From: Propionibacteriaceae bacterium
GTDB lineage: Bacteria; Actinomycetota; Actinomycetes; Propionibacteriales; Propionibacteriaceae
Reading direction: 5' to 3'
DNA: 18,113 nt
Assembly (NCBI GenBank): GCA_031262845.1
Contig: JAISGZ010000012.1
Coordinates: forward strand, 1 to 18,113
Program-made: the position numbers and the translations under genes
Shown here: one piece after another, positions 8,350-15,826 of the stretch
Layout of the letters: each line of letters begins with the position of its first letter
How positions within the stretch are numbered: the stretch's first letter is position 1
Notes under the pieces: model-generated
The model's input: the letters and a program-made list of their open reading frames with translations, nothing else
What the model was told of the DNA's origin: nothing
The model's database searches: none

Positions 8350-9768
8350 GTGACCGCGACACCGCCGCCAGTCCCCAACGGACCGTCCGTTCCGCCAACC
8401 TCACCGGGCCCTCAATTCCCACCGCCACCAGCCGCTGCGCCGACCCAGATGCCACCGCCCCAGGGGATGCCAACCGCGACTGACGCACCCGGGGCACCGT
8501 CGTTTGATCACCAGTCTTACCCGCCGCCAGTCGCTCCGCTGACACATCAACCGATGCCACCAGCGGCTCCTCCCGCGCCTCCCCAGTACGTCTCACCGCA
8601 GACTGCCGCGGCGCCGGTTCGGACTCAACCTGCCCAACCACAGAGTCAACCGCCACAGCCTCCCGCCTCAACCCGGCCGCCCCAGCCCCCGACTCAGACT
8701 CAGTCACAGCCCCACCCTCAGAGCCAGGTGACTCCGGCCACGCCGCCGCCGTCCCCGGCCAAGCCGTCCCCCACCCAGCAGGCCTCTCAACTGTTGAGCG
8801 AAGCCATCGCCCAAGTCCAGCGCGTCATCGTGGGCCAGGAACACATGGTCGAGCAGTTGATGGTGGCGCTGCTGGCCAAGGGCCATTGCCTGCTTGAAGG
8901 TGTCCCCGGCACCGCTAAAACATTGGCCGTGCGAACCTTCGCCACGGTCGTCGGCGGCGAGTTCGCCCGGATTCAATTCACGCCCGACCTGGTGCCGTCG
9001 GACATTGTCGGCACCCAGATCTATTCGGCGTCAAAGGAAACCTTCGAAACCCAATTGGGTCCGGTCTTCGTCAATTTCCTGCTGGCCGATGAAATCAACC
9101 GGGCGCCGGCCAAGGTCCAGTCGGCGATGTTGGAAATCATGGCCGAGAAACAGGTTTCGATCGGCGGTAAAACCTATCCCGCCAAGCGGCCGTTTATCGT
9201 CATCGCGACCCAAAACCCGATCGAATCCGAAGGCGTCTACCCGCTACCCGAAGCCCAACGTGACCGTTTCCTACTCAAGGTTGATATTGACTATCCCAAG
9301 GGCAGTGAAGAATTAGAGATTCTGCGCCGGATGTCGGTTCAGGCGCCGGAACCGTCGCCGATCCTCGACCCGGAACGGGTGCTTGAACTCCAAGACCTCG
9401 CGGCCAACGTTTTCGTTCACAATTTATTAGCCGAATACGTCGTCCGGTTGGTCTTGGCGACGCGCCAACCAGCCGATTTCGGAATGCCGGATTTGACGCC
9501 CGTGATTTCGATCGGCTGCTCGTCCCGGGCCAGTCTGGGCCTGGTCGCCGCCGCCCGCGCCGTGGCCTTGATTCATGGCCGTGACTACGTCTTACCGACC
9601 GATGTCCAGTCGGTGGCCAAGGACGTTATGTCCCACCGGCTGGTGTTGTCATTCGACGCCGTAGCCGACAACATCGACCCCGGCCAGGTGATTGAGCGGA
9701 TCGTCGCCATGGTGCCGCCGCCGACGCCGGTCTGGCATCAACCGGGCGCTCCCGTCCATCCCGGGTGA
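8350..9768 (+). CDS. MoxR-family AAA+ ATPase with Pro/Gln-rich N-terminal extension
   Basis: 472 residues. MoxR ATPases act as chaperones or metal-cofactor insertion factors together with vWA partners, which are encoded directly downstream here. Residues 1 to about 145 are a low-complexity Pro/Gln/Ala/Thr segment that most MoxR proteins (about 320-340 residues) lack. The core follows: a helix with VIVGQEHMVEQLMVALLAKG, Walker A GVPGTAKT (184-191, the MoxR form), Walker B LLADEIN (D247, E248), sensor-1 ATQNPIESEGVYPLPEAQ with the arginine-bearing RDRF, and a C-terminal lid domain with SIGCSSRASLG and HRLVLSFDA. The GTG start has AAGGAG 5 nt upstream and matches where the protein begins to be proline-rich. 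It is the first gene of the operon; its TGA overlaps the DUF58 GTG by 4 nt. Nothing indicates which substrate this system acts on. Confidence 0.95.
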   Translation: MTATPPPVPNGPSVPPTSPGPQFPPPPAAAPTQMPPPQGMPTATDAPGAPSFDHQSYPPPVAPLTHQPMPPAAPPAPPQYVSPQTAAAPVRTQPAQPQSQPPQPPASTRPPQPPTQTQSQPHPQSQVTPATPPPSPAKPSPTQQASQLLSEAIAQVQRVIVGQEHMVEQLMVALLAKGHCLLEGVPGTAKTLAVRTFATVVGGEFARIQFTPDLVPSDIVGTQIYSASKETFETQLGPVFVNFLLADEINRAPAKVQSAMLEIMAEKQVSIGGKTYPAKRPFIVIATQNPIESEGVYPLPEAQRDRFLLKVDIDYPKGSEELEILRRMSVQAPEPSPILDPERVLELQDLAANVFVHNLLAEYVVRLVLATRQPADFGMPDLTPVISIGCSSRASLGLVAAARAVALIHGRDYVLPTDVQSVAKDVMSHRLVLSFDAVADNIDPGQVIERIVAMVPPPTPVWHQPGAPVHPG

Positions 9769-10820
9769 GGCGGATGAGCCGAGCCACCGCACCCGTGCCA
9801 CCAGCCCCTGTGACCGCCGCCCAGTCGGTCATCGCCGAGCCGGTTGGACCGACGCTGCCGCTGCACGAACTGGCTCCGGAAGCCGCCTTGCGCCGCCTGG
9901 AGCTGACGATCGTGCGCCGGCTGGAGGGTTACCTCCAAGGCGAACATCTCGGCTTGCTACCCGGTCCCGGGTCGGACCTCAACGAAGCCCGCGAATACGT
10001 GCCAGGCCAGGACGATGTTCGGCGAATGGACTGGTCGGTGACGGCTCGGACGACGATTCCGCACGTCCGTGACATGGTGGCCGATCGGGAGTTAGAGGTT
10101 TGGGCGCTGCTCGATGTCACGCCGTCGATGAACTGGGGCACGGGCGGGGTCACGAAACGTGACCTCGGTATCGCCGCCATCGCCACCATCGGCTTCCTGT
10201 CCCAGCAGGTCGGTGACCGTTTCGGGGGGTTGATCATGCGCCCGTCGGGGCTGCGCCAGATTCCCGCTCGTTCTGGACGGATGGCGTTGTATGGCCTACT
10301 CCGGTCGATGTTGACCGAGCCGATCGTGCCCGATGAAACTCACGGCCGGATGGACTTGCCCCAGGGCATCGACCAGATGACCCGATTGCAGCGGCGGCGG
10401 GGCCTGCGCCTCGTGGTGTCGGATTTCCTGACCCCCGGTGATATCGAACTCGATCCCCAAGTCGAGCCGGTTTGGGAGCGGCCACTGCGGCGTTTGGCGG
10501 TCCGTAACCAGGTCATCTGCGTCGAAACGATCGACCGTCACGAAGTCGATTTTCCTGATGTCGGGGAGATTCTCATCCGTGACCCGGAAACCAGTTTTGA
10601 GCGCTACGTCAACACCTCCGACGACGACGCCCGGGTACGGATGAACGCCGCCGCCGCCGCTCAGCGGGAGCGTATTCGGGTCGCCTTACGCCGGGCTGGT
10701 TGTGCTCATATCCAGCTGCGAACCGACCGTGACTGGGTCCAGGACATCGCTCGTTTTGTCCTGTCCTACCGGCGTTTGGCGGGCTCGCTCCATCAGCCAC
10801 CCCGAGGAGTCGGCCGATGA
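9765..10820 (+). CDS. DUF58 domain-containing protein (MoxR partner)
   Basis: 351 residues. DUF58 proteins are vWA-like partners regularly encoded after moxR. The defining motif is present: GLLPGPGSDLNEAREYVPGQ, then DDVRRMDWSVTAR (about 65-95), followed by a vWA-like strand LLDVTPSMNWG (about 116-126) with DxTxS at the metal-site position, and a later VVSDFLTPGD. No membrane segment is evident, unlike many DUF58 proteins, so it is likely cytosolic or peripheral. GTG 9765 overlaps the moxR stop as GTGA, in keeping with the other operon junctions; ATG 9774 is an equally possible start with GAGG very close upstream. The stop overlaps the next small ORF as ATGA. Confidence 0.9.
   Translation: MRRMSRATAPVPPAPVTAAQSVIAEPVGPTLPLHELAPEAALRRLELTIVRRLEGYLQGEHLGLLPGPGSDLNEAREYVPGQDDVRRMDWSVTARTTIPHVRDMVADRELEVWALLDVTPSMNWGTGGVTKRDLGIAAIATIGFLSQQVGDRFGGLIMRPSGLRQIPARSGRMALYGLLRSMLTEPIVPDETHGRMDLPQGIDQMTRLQRRRGLRLVVSDFLTPGDIELDPQVEPVWERPLRRLAVRNQVICVETIDRHEVDFPDVGEILIRDPETSFERYVNTSDDDARVRMNAAAAAQRERIRVALRRAGCAHIQLRTDRDWVQDIARFVLSYRRLAGSLHQPPRGVGR
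10804..10809 (+). promoter_or_regulatory. Shine-Dalgarno GAGGAG for the small ORF
   Basis: GAGGAG with a 7-nt gap precedes ATG 10817, inside the 3' end of the DUF58 gene. Its strength and spacing are the main reason for calling the short ORF that follows. Confidence 0.7.
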
Positions 10821-10933
10821 CCTGGACCACAGGCGCGCCCTGGCGGCTTCACCACCACACCCCGGCTAGTCCCCTTGGTGGAATCACTAGCTCCCCGGCT
10901 TCGGCGCCATGTTGGCAGGAGGCTGCCCGATGA
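10817..10933 (+). CDS. 38-residue small protein bridging the DUF58 and vWA genes
   Basis: ATG 10817 overlaps the DUF58 stop as ATGA, and its own TGA (10931-10933) overlaps the ATG of the next vWA gene as ATGA. GAGGAG lies 7 nt upstream. These three facts are read directly from the sequence and argue strongly that ribosomes translate it. The product starts MTWTTGAPWRLHHHTP, ends in CWQEAAR, and is rich in Pro, Ser, Thr and Ala, with three Trp, an HHH run and one Cys. There is no membrane segment and I recognise no family. It could be a small subunit of the MoxR/vWA complex, a translational linker that passes ribosomes to the vWA gene, or a degraded remnant of a larger gene such as the DUF4381 gene found in some moxR operons. 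The role is unknown. Confidence 0.65.
   Translation: MTWTTGAPWRLHHHTPASPLGGITSSPASAPCWQEAAR
10917..10922 (+). promoter_or_regulatory. Consensus Shine-Dalgarno AGGAGG that fixes the vWA start
   Basis: A perfect AGGAGG lies 7 nt before ATG 10930. It selects this start over the in-frame ATG at 10909, which lies upstream of the site and has no ribosome site of its own. It also sits inside the coding region of the small ORF. Confidence 0.85.
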
Positions 10934-11919
10934 CGCTTCTGGCCTTGTCGTGGCCCGATTTCCTGTCCCCCGGACGGCTCTGGGTACTGTTCGTACCACT
11001 ACTGCTGCTCGGCCTCTATCTCGTCTTGCTGCGCCGCAAATCGAAACAAGGTATGCGCTACACGAACACCTCGATCCTTCAAGCCGTGGTGCCGGCCCAA
11101 TCCCAGTGGTTGCGCCATGTCACGGTCGGGTTGGTGCTCCTCAGCTTGGTGTTCTTGGCTTTTGCCTGGGCCCGGCCGCTGGGCCGTGACGAAGTGCCGC
11201 GGGAACGAGCCACGGTCGTCATCATTCTCGACTGTTCGTATTCGATGGAGGCGACCGATGTCAGCCCTTCCCGGTTCGACGTCGCCAAGACCGAAGCCGG
11301 CCATTTCCTCGACGCCTTGCCCGACGGCTTCAACGTCGCCGTGGTCGAGATGTCGGGGAATTCGTCGCTGATCTTGCCCCCGACCGAAGACCGGAACGCC
11401 GCCCGCCGAGCCATCAACGGCGCCGAAACGGCTCCCTCAACCGATGTCGCGGGAGCGCTCGACGCGGCCCGGCAGGCGATTGAGATGGCGCCCCAGGGCG
11501 AAGACGGCGAACGCGTGCCAGCCATGGTCATCCTGCTGTCCGACGCCTCCGGCACGACCGCGCCGACCTCGCCCAAGCAAGCCGCCGGCCAATTGGCCAA
11601 CCTCGGGGTGCCGATTTACCCGATTGTCTTCGGCACCGACTACGGCTACGTCGATATCGCCAACGACGAGGGCCAAACCCAGCGGTATCCGGTCGCACCC
11701 GATCACGCCTTCTTCGAAGACCTCGCCAGCATCACCGACGGCCAGTCCTACAACGCCGACAACGCCAGCCAGGCGCAAAAGGCTTATGACGCCATCGAAT
11801 CCGACGTTGGCTACGTTGAAGTCGACCGTGAAATCACGGCTTGGACGGCTGGTATCGCGGCCATCTTCGCCGCCGTGGCCGCAGTCGGCGCTGTCATGTT
11901 GGGAACGAGGTGGCGATGA
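10930..11919 (+). CDS. BatA-like vWA domain membrane protein (first copy)
   Basis: 329 residues. Two N-terminal hydrophobic segments (about 15-36 and 60-80) precede a von Willebrand A domain, and a third segment near the C-terminus (about 305-325, IAAIFAAVAAVGAVML) anchors it. This BatA layout puts the vWA domain outside the membrane. The metal site is intact: DCSYS (D101) matches DxSxS, STDVAGAL supplies the Thr, and LLSDAS the late Asp. Such proteins partner MoxR ATPases, the vWA domain likely binding a protein through a divalent metal. It is clearly related to the next gene, consistent with an ancient duplication: both share RPERLW or PGRLW, VPRERATV, a matching DxSxS and a C-terminal GYxE-VE/D-REIT region. 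The start is set by AGGAGG and by the ATGA overlap with the small ORF. Confidence 0.93.
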   Translation: MTLLALSWPDFLSPGRLWVLFVPLLLLGLYLVLLRRKSKQGMRYTNTSILQAVVPAQSQWLRHVTVGLVLLSLVFLAFAWARPLGRDEVPRERATVVIILDCSYSMEATDVSPSRFDVAKTEAGHFLDALPDGFNVAVVEMSGNSSLILPPTEDRNAARRAINGAETAPSTDVAGALDAARQAIEMAPQGEDGERVPAMVILLSDASGTTAPTSPKQAAGQLANLGVPIYPIVFGTDYGYVDIANDEGQTQRYPVAPDHAFFEDLASITDGQSYNADNASQAQKAYDAIESDVGYVEVDREITAWTAGIAAIFAAVAAVGAVMLGTRWR

Positions 11920-12890
11920 CGGGGTTAACTCTCCTCGAGTTGGGTTTCATGCGCCCGGAACGGCTCTGGGCGCTGTTGGCTTTGCCCTTGCTGGCTTTGG
12001 CTTACGTCGTCTTGATGTGGCGCAAGCGGAGCCGGTTGCGGCGCCAGGCGTCGACCTTGCAAGTGCTGTTTCCGAAGCGGAACCAGTGGGTTCGTCACGC
12101 CAGCGTAGCGACAGCGATTTTGTCGCTCGGGGCCTTGTTGCTGGCCTGGGCGACACCCAACGGTTGGGTCGAAGTGCCCCGGGAGAGGGCGACGGTGTTC
12201 TTGGTCCTCGATGTTTCGCGGTCGATGGCGGCCGACGATGTGGCGCCGACCCGGCTAGCGGCCGCCCAAACCGCGGCCAAGGAGTTCATCGCCGAATTGC
12301 CCGCCGGCTTCAATGTGTCGCTGATCTCTTTCGCTGCCACGGCCACCTTGCTGGTGCCGCCGACGACGGACCGGGTGACCGTCGAGGCCGCGATCGACCG
12401 CTTGACCTTGAAACCATCGACCGCCATTGGCGAAGGGCTGTACACGGCTTTGGACGCCCGGTCTCTGATCCCGCCCGACCCTGACCACCCGAACGACCCG
12501 CCGCCAGCGGCTGTGGTTTTGCTCTCCGACGGTGCTTCCACGCTCGGCCGTGACTCCGAAGACGCCGCTAAACAGGCCAAGAAGATCGGCATCGCCGTTT
12601 CGACGATCGCTTTTGGCACCGCCCGGGGCACGATTCCCAACGAAAATGGCGGTCGCGATCCCGTGCCGGTCGATCGAGAAGAACTGGAACAGGTGGCGGA
12701 ACTGTCCGGTGGTGAGTTTTTCTCGGCCGACAGCCTCGACCAGTTAAGCAAGGTGTACGACGAGATCAGCCGTTCCGTCGGCTACGAACTGGTCGAACAG
12801 GAAATCACGGAACGTTACGTTGGCTACGCCGTGATCCTGGCGGTCGTGGCCGCTCTCGGGTTGATCGCGCTGGGCGCCCGATGGCCGTGA
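11916..12890 (+). CDS. BatA-like vWA domain membrane protein (second copy)
   Basis: 324 residues with the same plan as its upstream neighbour: hydrophobic segments at about 18-37 and 62-82, a vWA domain, and a C-terminal segment near 303-322 (VGYAVILAVVAALGLIAL). The metal site is canonical: DVSRS (D99), a Thr in PSTAIGEGL, and LLSDGAS. Unlike the first copy it keeps the usual SDG form, and it carries a Pro-rich loop (PPDPDHPNDPPP) before that strand. ATG 11916 overlaps the previous stop as ATGA, and GAGG lies 5 nt upstream. The frame is open further back to 11841, but that stretch is only the other reading frame of the first vWA gene. With MoxR and DUF58 it probably forms one complex at the membrane; the substrate is unknown. 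Confidence 0.93.
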   Translation: MTGLTLLELGFMRPERLWALLALPLLALAYVVLMWRKRSRLRRQASTLQVLFPKRNQWVRHASVATAILSLGALLLAWATPNGWVEVPRERATVFLVLDVSRSMAADDVAPTRLAAAQTAAKEFIAELPAGFNVSLISFAATATLLVPPTTDRVTVEAAIDRLTLKPSTAIGEGLYTALDARSLIPPDPDHPNDPPPAAVVLLSDGASTLGRDSEDAAKQAKKIGIAVSTIAFGTARGTIPNENGGRDPVPVDREELEQVAELSGGEFFSADSLDQLSKVYDEISRSVGYELVEQEITERYVGYAVILAVVAALGLIALGARWP

Positions 12891-13897
12891 GTGACCGTGT
12901 GGCTGGTTCCTCAGACGAGTTCGACGGATCGGAGACCGTTTCTGGACCGGTGAAGTCTGACGAGTCGAAGACCGTTTCGGGACCAGTGAAGTCTGACGGG
13001 TCGAAGACCGTTTTCCGGCCGGTGAACATTGCCGGATCGGCTTCCGTTTCTGGACCGGAATTTGGTGTTGGATCGGTTTCCGTGTCGGGACTGGAGTCTG
13101 TCGACGGATCAGAAACCATTTCTGGACCGGAGTCCGATCCCGGATCGTTCACTGTCGTTGGGTCCACAGCCGAGGCCGAATCAGCCACGCTGTCCCGGCT
13201 GCGAGCCGTCGAAGCCAGGATCGTGGCCGCAGCCGAAGCCGCCGGTCGTGACCCGGCGGCCATCCGCTTACTACCGGTCACGAAAACCCACCCAGCTTCC
13301 GCTCTCCGGCCAGTCATCGCCGCTGGCTACCGCCGTTTCGGTGAGAACCGGGTCCAGGAACTTGTCGATAAAGCCAACCAGCTGCGGGCTGTCGAGGGCC
13401 TGGAGTGGGTCGTGATCGGTCATCTCCAAACCAATAAAGCCAAAGCCGCGGTCACGGCGGCCGTCGAAATTCAGTCGCTGGAATCCCTGAAACTAGCCGC
13501 CGCCCTACAACGACACCTCGAAGCTGAAGACCGGACCGTCGAGGTGCTGATCGAAGTTAACACCTCGGGCGAGAGTACGAAATTCGGGTTGCCACCGGTT
13601 GAGGTCGTGTCGTTCGCCCAGGCATTGCGCGCCTACGACCGGTTACGTCCGCGCGGACTCATGACCTTGGCTTTGCCGTCACCCGACCCCAACCTAGTCA
13701 TGCCCTGTTTCGAGGCCTTAGTCGATCTCCAGGCTCAGTTACGTGACCGTGATGGTGGCGGTTGGGACGAGTTGTCGATGGGAATGTCCGGCGATTTTGA
13801 GTTCGCCATCGCCGCTGGCAGTACCTGCGTCCGGATTGGCAGCGCGATCTTTGGTCCTCGCCCGACCCCAGTTCAGCCAGAACCACCACGACCTTAG
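12881..13897 (+). CDS. yggS: YggS/PLPBP pyridoxal-phosphate homeostasis protein with a repetitive N-terminal extension
   Basis: 338 residues against about 230 for the family. The YggS core starts near residue 103 and binds PLP without known enzymatic activity, keeping free PLP balanced. Seen: LLPVTKTHPA with the PLP lysine at K135, FGENRVQE, VVIGHLQTNK, VNTSGESTKFG, RGLMTLAL and the closing LSMGMSGDFEFAIAAGST then RIGSAIFG. Residues 15-98 are seven 12-residue repeats of the type DGSETVSGPVKS, rich in Ser, Gly, Val and Pro and probably disordered. ATG 12881 overlaps the vWA gene by 10 nt; GTG 12887 would make a GTGA overlap like the other junctions. Neither has a strong ribosome site, so coupling is likely. 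A start downstream of the repeats cannot be excluded by eye. Linkage to a MoxR/vWA operon is unusual, since yggS commonly sits near cell-division or proC genes. Confidence 0.93.
   Translation: MAVSDRVAGSSDEFDGSETVSGPVKSDESKTVSGPVKSDGSKTVFRPVNIAGSASVSGPEFGVGSVSVSGLESVDGSETISGPESDPGSFTVVGSTAEAESATLSRLRAVEARIVAAAEAAGRDPAAIRLLPVTKTHPASALRPVIAAGYRRFGENRVQELVDKANQLRAVEGLEWVVIGHLQTNKAKAAVTAAVEIQSLESLKLAAALQRHLEAEDRTVEVLIEVNTSGESTKFGLPPVEVVSFAQALRAYDRLRPRGLMTLALPSPDPNLVMPCFEALVDLQAQLRDRDGGGWDELSMGMSGDFEFAIAAGSTCVRIGSAIFGPRPTPVQPEPPRP
12923..13174 (+). repeat. Seven tandem 36-bp coding repeats in yggS
   Basis: Seven units of exactly 36 bp (12 codons) start at 12923, 12959, 12995, 13031, 13067, 13103 and 13139. 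Consensus residues are xGSxTVSGPxxS. The first two units are closest to each other (one differs by DES/DGS and E/K), and the last is degenerate. Units keep the frame throughout, so selection has kept them in-frame. There are no spacers, so this is not a CRISPR array. Confidence 0.9.
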
Positions 13898-14057
13898 TGG
13901 CTTGTCATGTCATGAACGGCACCTGTAGTTCGAGGTGACCGGTGTGAGTGATAAGCCGGACGGAGCCGGAGCCAACAGTGAAGTTATTCCATGATGACGA
14001 CACGGCTGGGACCCCACTGGGTGCCGCGAATACTTAAGCTTTAGACGGGACAGACCA

Positions 14058-14519
14058 CTAGATCGCACCGACCGGTTGAGCAGTCCCCGTACCCGTGACC
14101 TGGAAAGTCAGGGGAATGAAAATCCCGTCATAGGTGTAAATACAGGTTGCTGTAGCCGAGCCCGCCGTGACCGTCACATCACCCGATAGACACCCGGCCT
14201 GCGTCAAATAAGCCCGACCATCCTCGACCGCCGCCGCCGAATTAATCCGCAGGTCGTTCGTGCCCAGACCGGGGTCGATATTTTGGGCTGCCGTCCGGGC
14301 CGCTTCACGGGCGATATCAGCCGCTCGCTCCAAGGCCTGCAAGCGGCCCGATCCATCCACCACTAAGCCGGTCACCGCCAACAGCGCGACCACAAAGATG
14401 ACGACGTAGAGCGTGATGCCGCCGGCTTCCCGGTCTCGCTGGTTTCGGGCAGAGCGCGAAACTCGGCTTAACGGTTGGTAAAGAAAATGGCGTTTGGTCC
14501 AGGGAGGAGATAATTTCAT
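14058..14519 (-). CDS. TadE/TadG-like pilus-assembly family protein, orphan
   Basis: 153 residues. After a basic N-terminus (about 1-32) comes RDREAGGITLYVVIFVVALL and the rest of a hydrophobic segment (about 35-57), followed by VVDGSGRLQALERAADIARE and AARTAAQ. This order is the signature of the TadE/G-like family of Flp pilus minor components, in which the first helix anchors the protein in the membrane. The remaining part is a Thr/Val-rich outward domain with two Cys. No other tad genes lie in this window, so its partners are elsewhere or absent. ATG 14519 is chosen because the family homology begins soon after it and the preceding 53 codons (open back to a GTG at 14678) look like non-coding sequence; its ribosome site is weak. 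It is convergent with yggS, with no clear terminator in the 160 nt between. Confidence 0.7.
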   Translation of the reverse strand: MKLSPPWTKRHFLYQPLSRVSRSARNQRDREAGGITLYVVIFVVALLAVTGLVVDGSGRLQALERAADIAREAARTAAQNIDPGLGTNDLRINSAAAVEDGRAYLTQAGCLSGDVTVTAGSATATCIYTYDGIFIPLTFQVTGTGTAQPVGAI

Positions 14520-14859
14520 GACCGTTCTTCGTTCGTGGGAATGTGTTCTTATAGTTAGCGACAGATGTTCACCAAGTCGGCTAATCACGCTGGCAGAGCC
14601 GTCAAATCCGACTAAATCACCCGATTTAACAGCCGTGTCAGGCCACCAACCCGGCGTGAAAAACGCTAGCCGGTCCACCCCCTGGTCACCAAATCACTGA
14701 TCCACAGCTTTTAACGGCTATAATTTGTCAAGCCCGCCCGGCACACCGCCACCTAGTATGCGCGACTAAAACTTCACTTCGATCACTCGACCCATATCTC
14801 TTGTGATCGTTGTGAGTATTGCCACCTTCGGGCCTGTGACACCTCCGAAAACCAACCGG
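14520..14859. other. Intergenic region upstream of the TadE/G-like gene
   Basis: 340 nt between the HAD gene and the TadE/G-like gene, both on the minus strand. A perfect TTGACA (-35) reads on the minus strand at 14731-14726, but no good -10 follows at 16-18 nt. A plus-strand TATAAT (14719-14724) has no gene downstream on that strand. The TadE/G reading frame is open into this region as far as a GTG at 14678. Nothing else is recognisable. Confidence 0.35.
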
Positions 14860-15702
14860 TCAATCGATCAACCCGTGACGCCTGAGAGCCGTCACGACTC
14901 CGTCGTCTTCGACCCGGTCGGTGACTTCGTCGGCCACCGCCAGCAGCCGCGGCGTGGCGTTACCCATGGCGATACCGATACCGGCGGTTTGCAACATTTC
15001 AAGGTCGTTCCCACTGTCGCCGATCGCGATTGTGTGCGCCGGATCGATCCCTTGGTGCTCGAATAACCGGGTCATCCCACTGGCCTTCGACAAGCCCGGT
15101 TGAAGCAATTCACCAGAACCGGGGCCGAGCAGCGGCACGATGGCGTCGAGAACATCGGCCAGGTCGCCGTAACGGTCGGCCAACCCGGACCGGTCGCGGC
15201 CGTGACCGCCAAGAAACGCCACCTTATAAATGTCATCCCGCGCCGTGGTCGACGGTTCGGTAAACCAGCTCAGATAGTGGTCAAGTTCGGTTCGCATGGC
15301 CGCACTACCGTCGGCCGCCAGATGAGCCTCGATCCGCCGTTCCAAAGCCGGCAGCAGCCGCGGACTGGGCACCAGCGCGTCACGGACCTGGAAGTAGAAC
15401 GGCGCCTGGTCTTCCTCCAGCCGTTCGATCAGCTGAGCCAGGGCCGGTGCCGCGAAACAGTGTTGCCAAACCAAGTCATCGCCGATCTGGAGATAGCAGC
15501 CACCGGCTCCCACGACACCGTCGTATTCCACGTCCGCCATCAGATGAGCCAACTCCACCTGAGTCCGGCCCGTGCAGATATAGATCTGATGACCCCGCTG
15601 CCGAGCCTCGATCAAGGCTTGCCGAACCGGTTCCGTCACCGTCTGCCACTCCGCCAGCAGCGTGCCATCAATATCGAGGAAAACCGTCCAGGAAGTCGTC
15701 AC
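14860..15702 (-). CDS. Cof-type HAD-superfamily phosphatase
   Basis: 280 residues, the usual length of Cof/YbjI-type (class IIB) HAD hydrolases, which remove phosphate from small metabolites such as sugar phosphates or flavin and PLP-type cofactors. All four HAD motifs are present: DIDGT (D10 nucleophile, D12 acid/base), ICTGR with T44, LSKASG with K206, and GDSGND (228-233, D229 and D233 for magnesium). The cap domain lies between motifs II and III (about 80-200). No signal peptide or membrane segment, so it is cytosolic. The start ATG 15702 opens directly with the family N-terminus. It is divergent from the first AAA_14/DUF4143 gene, so the palindrome array between them could affect its promoter too. 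The substrate cannot be told from the sequence. Confidence 0.93.
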   Translation of the reverse strand: MTTSWTVFLDIDGTLLAEWQTVTEPVRQALIEARQRGHQIYICTGRTQVELAHLMADVEYDGVVGAGGCYLQIGDDLVWQHCFAAPALAQLIERLEEDQAPFYFQVRDALVPSPRLLPALERRIEAHLAADGSAAMRTELDHYLSWFTEPSTTARDDIYKVAFLGGHGRDRSGLADRYGDLADVLDAIVPLLGPGSGELLQPGLSKASGMTRLFEHQGIDPAHTIAIGDSGNDLEMLQTAGIGIAMGNATPRLLAVADEVTDRVEDDGVVTALRRHGLID

Positions 15703-15736
15703 GAGCCGTCAGCTTACTGGCCTTGCCAACTCACCG

Positions 15737-15778
15737 GATCGTCAAGTGTTTCAAATACGTTTGAAACACTTGACGATC
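15737..15778. promoter_or_regulatory. Perfect 19-bp-arm palindrome, first of three phased dyads
   Basis: GATCGTCAAGTGTTTCAAA is followed by TACG and then its exact reverse complement. The core 15749-15766 has the TTTCA-N8-TGAAA form shared with the two dyads downstream. It lies between two divergent genes and has no T-run, so a terminator is unlikely; a strong operator is the simplest reading. Confidence 0.8.
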
Positions 15779-15788
15779 TTGCTCACTC

Positions 15789-15806
15789 TTTCAATTCCAT
15801 TTGAAA
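15789..15806. promoter_or_regulatory. Second dyad TTTCAA-N6-TTGAAA, overlapping the -35 region
   Basis: TTTCAATTCCATTTGAAA has 6-bp perfect arms and starts exactly 40 bp after the first core. Like the first, it is followed by CACT. It coincides with the expected -35 position for the TACAAT box. Confidence 0.75.
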
Positions 15807-15811
15807 CACTG

Positions 15812-15817
15812 TACAAT
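15812..15817 (+). promoter_or_regulatory. Candidate -10 box TACAAT for the first AAA_14/DUF4143 gene
   Basis: TACAAT differs from TATAAT by one base. The hexamer 17 nt upstream is TTTCAA, part of dyad 2, a poor -35 match, so an activator or repressor dependence is plausible. The start of transcription would fall near 15824, just before dyad 3, giving a leader of about 54 nt. Confidence 0.5.
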
Positions 15818-15826
15818 CGAGGGAGA

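Noticed and set aside
10909..10929. Upstream ATG for the first vWA protein
   Set aside because: It lies before the AGGAGG that is correctly spaced for ATG 10930.
11444..12484. 346-codon plus-strand ORF
   Set aside because: It is out of frame with both vWA genes, which carry clear domains, and its translation is low-complexity Arg/Pro-rich sequence.
12923..13174. CRISPR array
   Set aside because: The 36-bp units are contiguous, without spacers, and stay in the yggS frame.
14719..14724. Plus-strand TATAAT promoter
   Set aside because: No -35 partner and no plus-strand gene downstream before 15878; nearby genes are on the minus strand.
15737..15778. Rho-independent terminator
   Set aside because: It lies upstream of both flanking divergent genes and lacks a T-run on either side.
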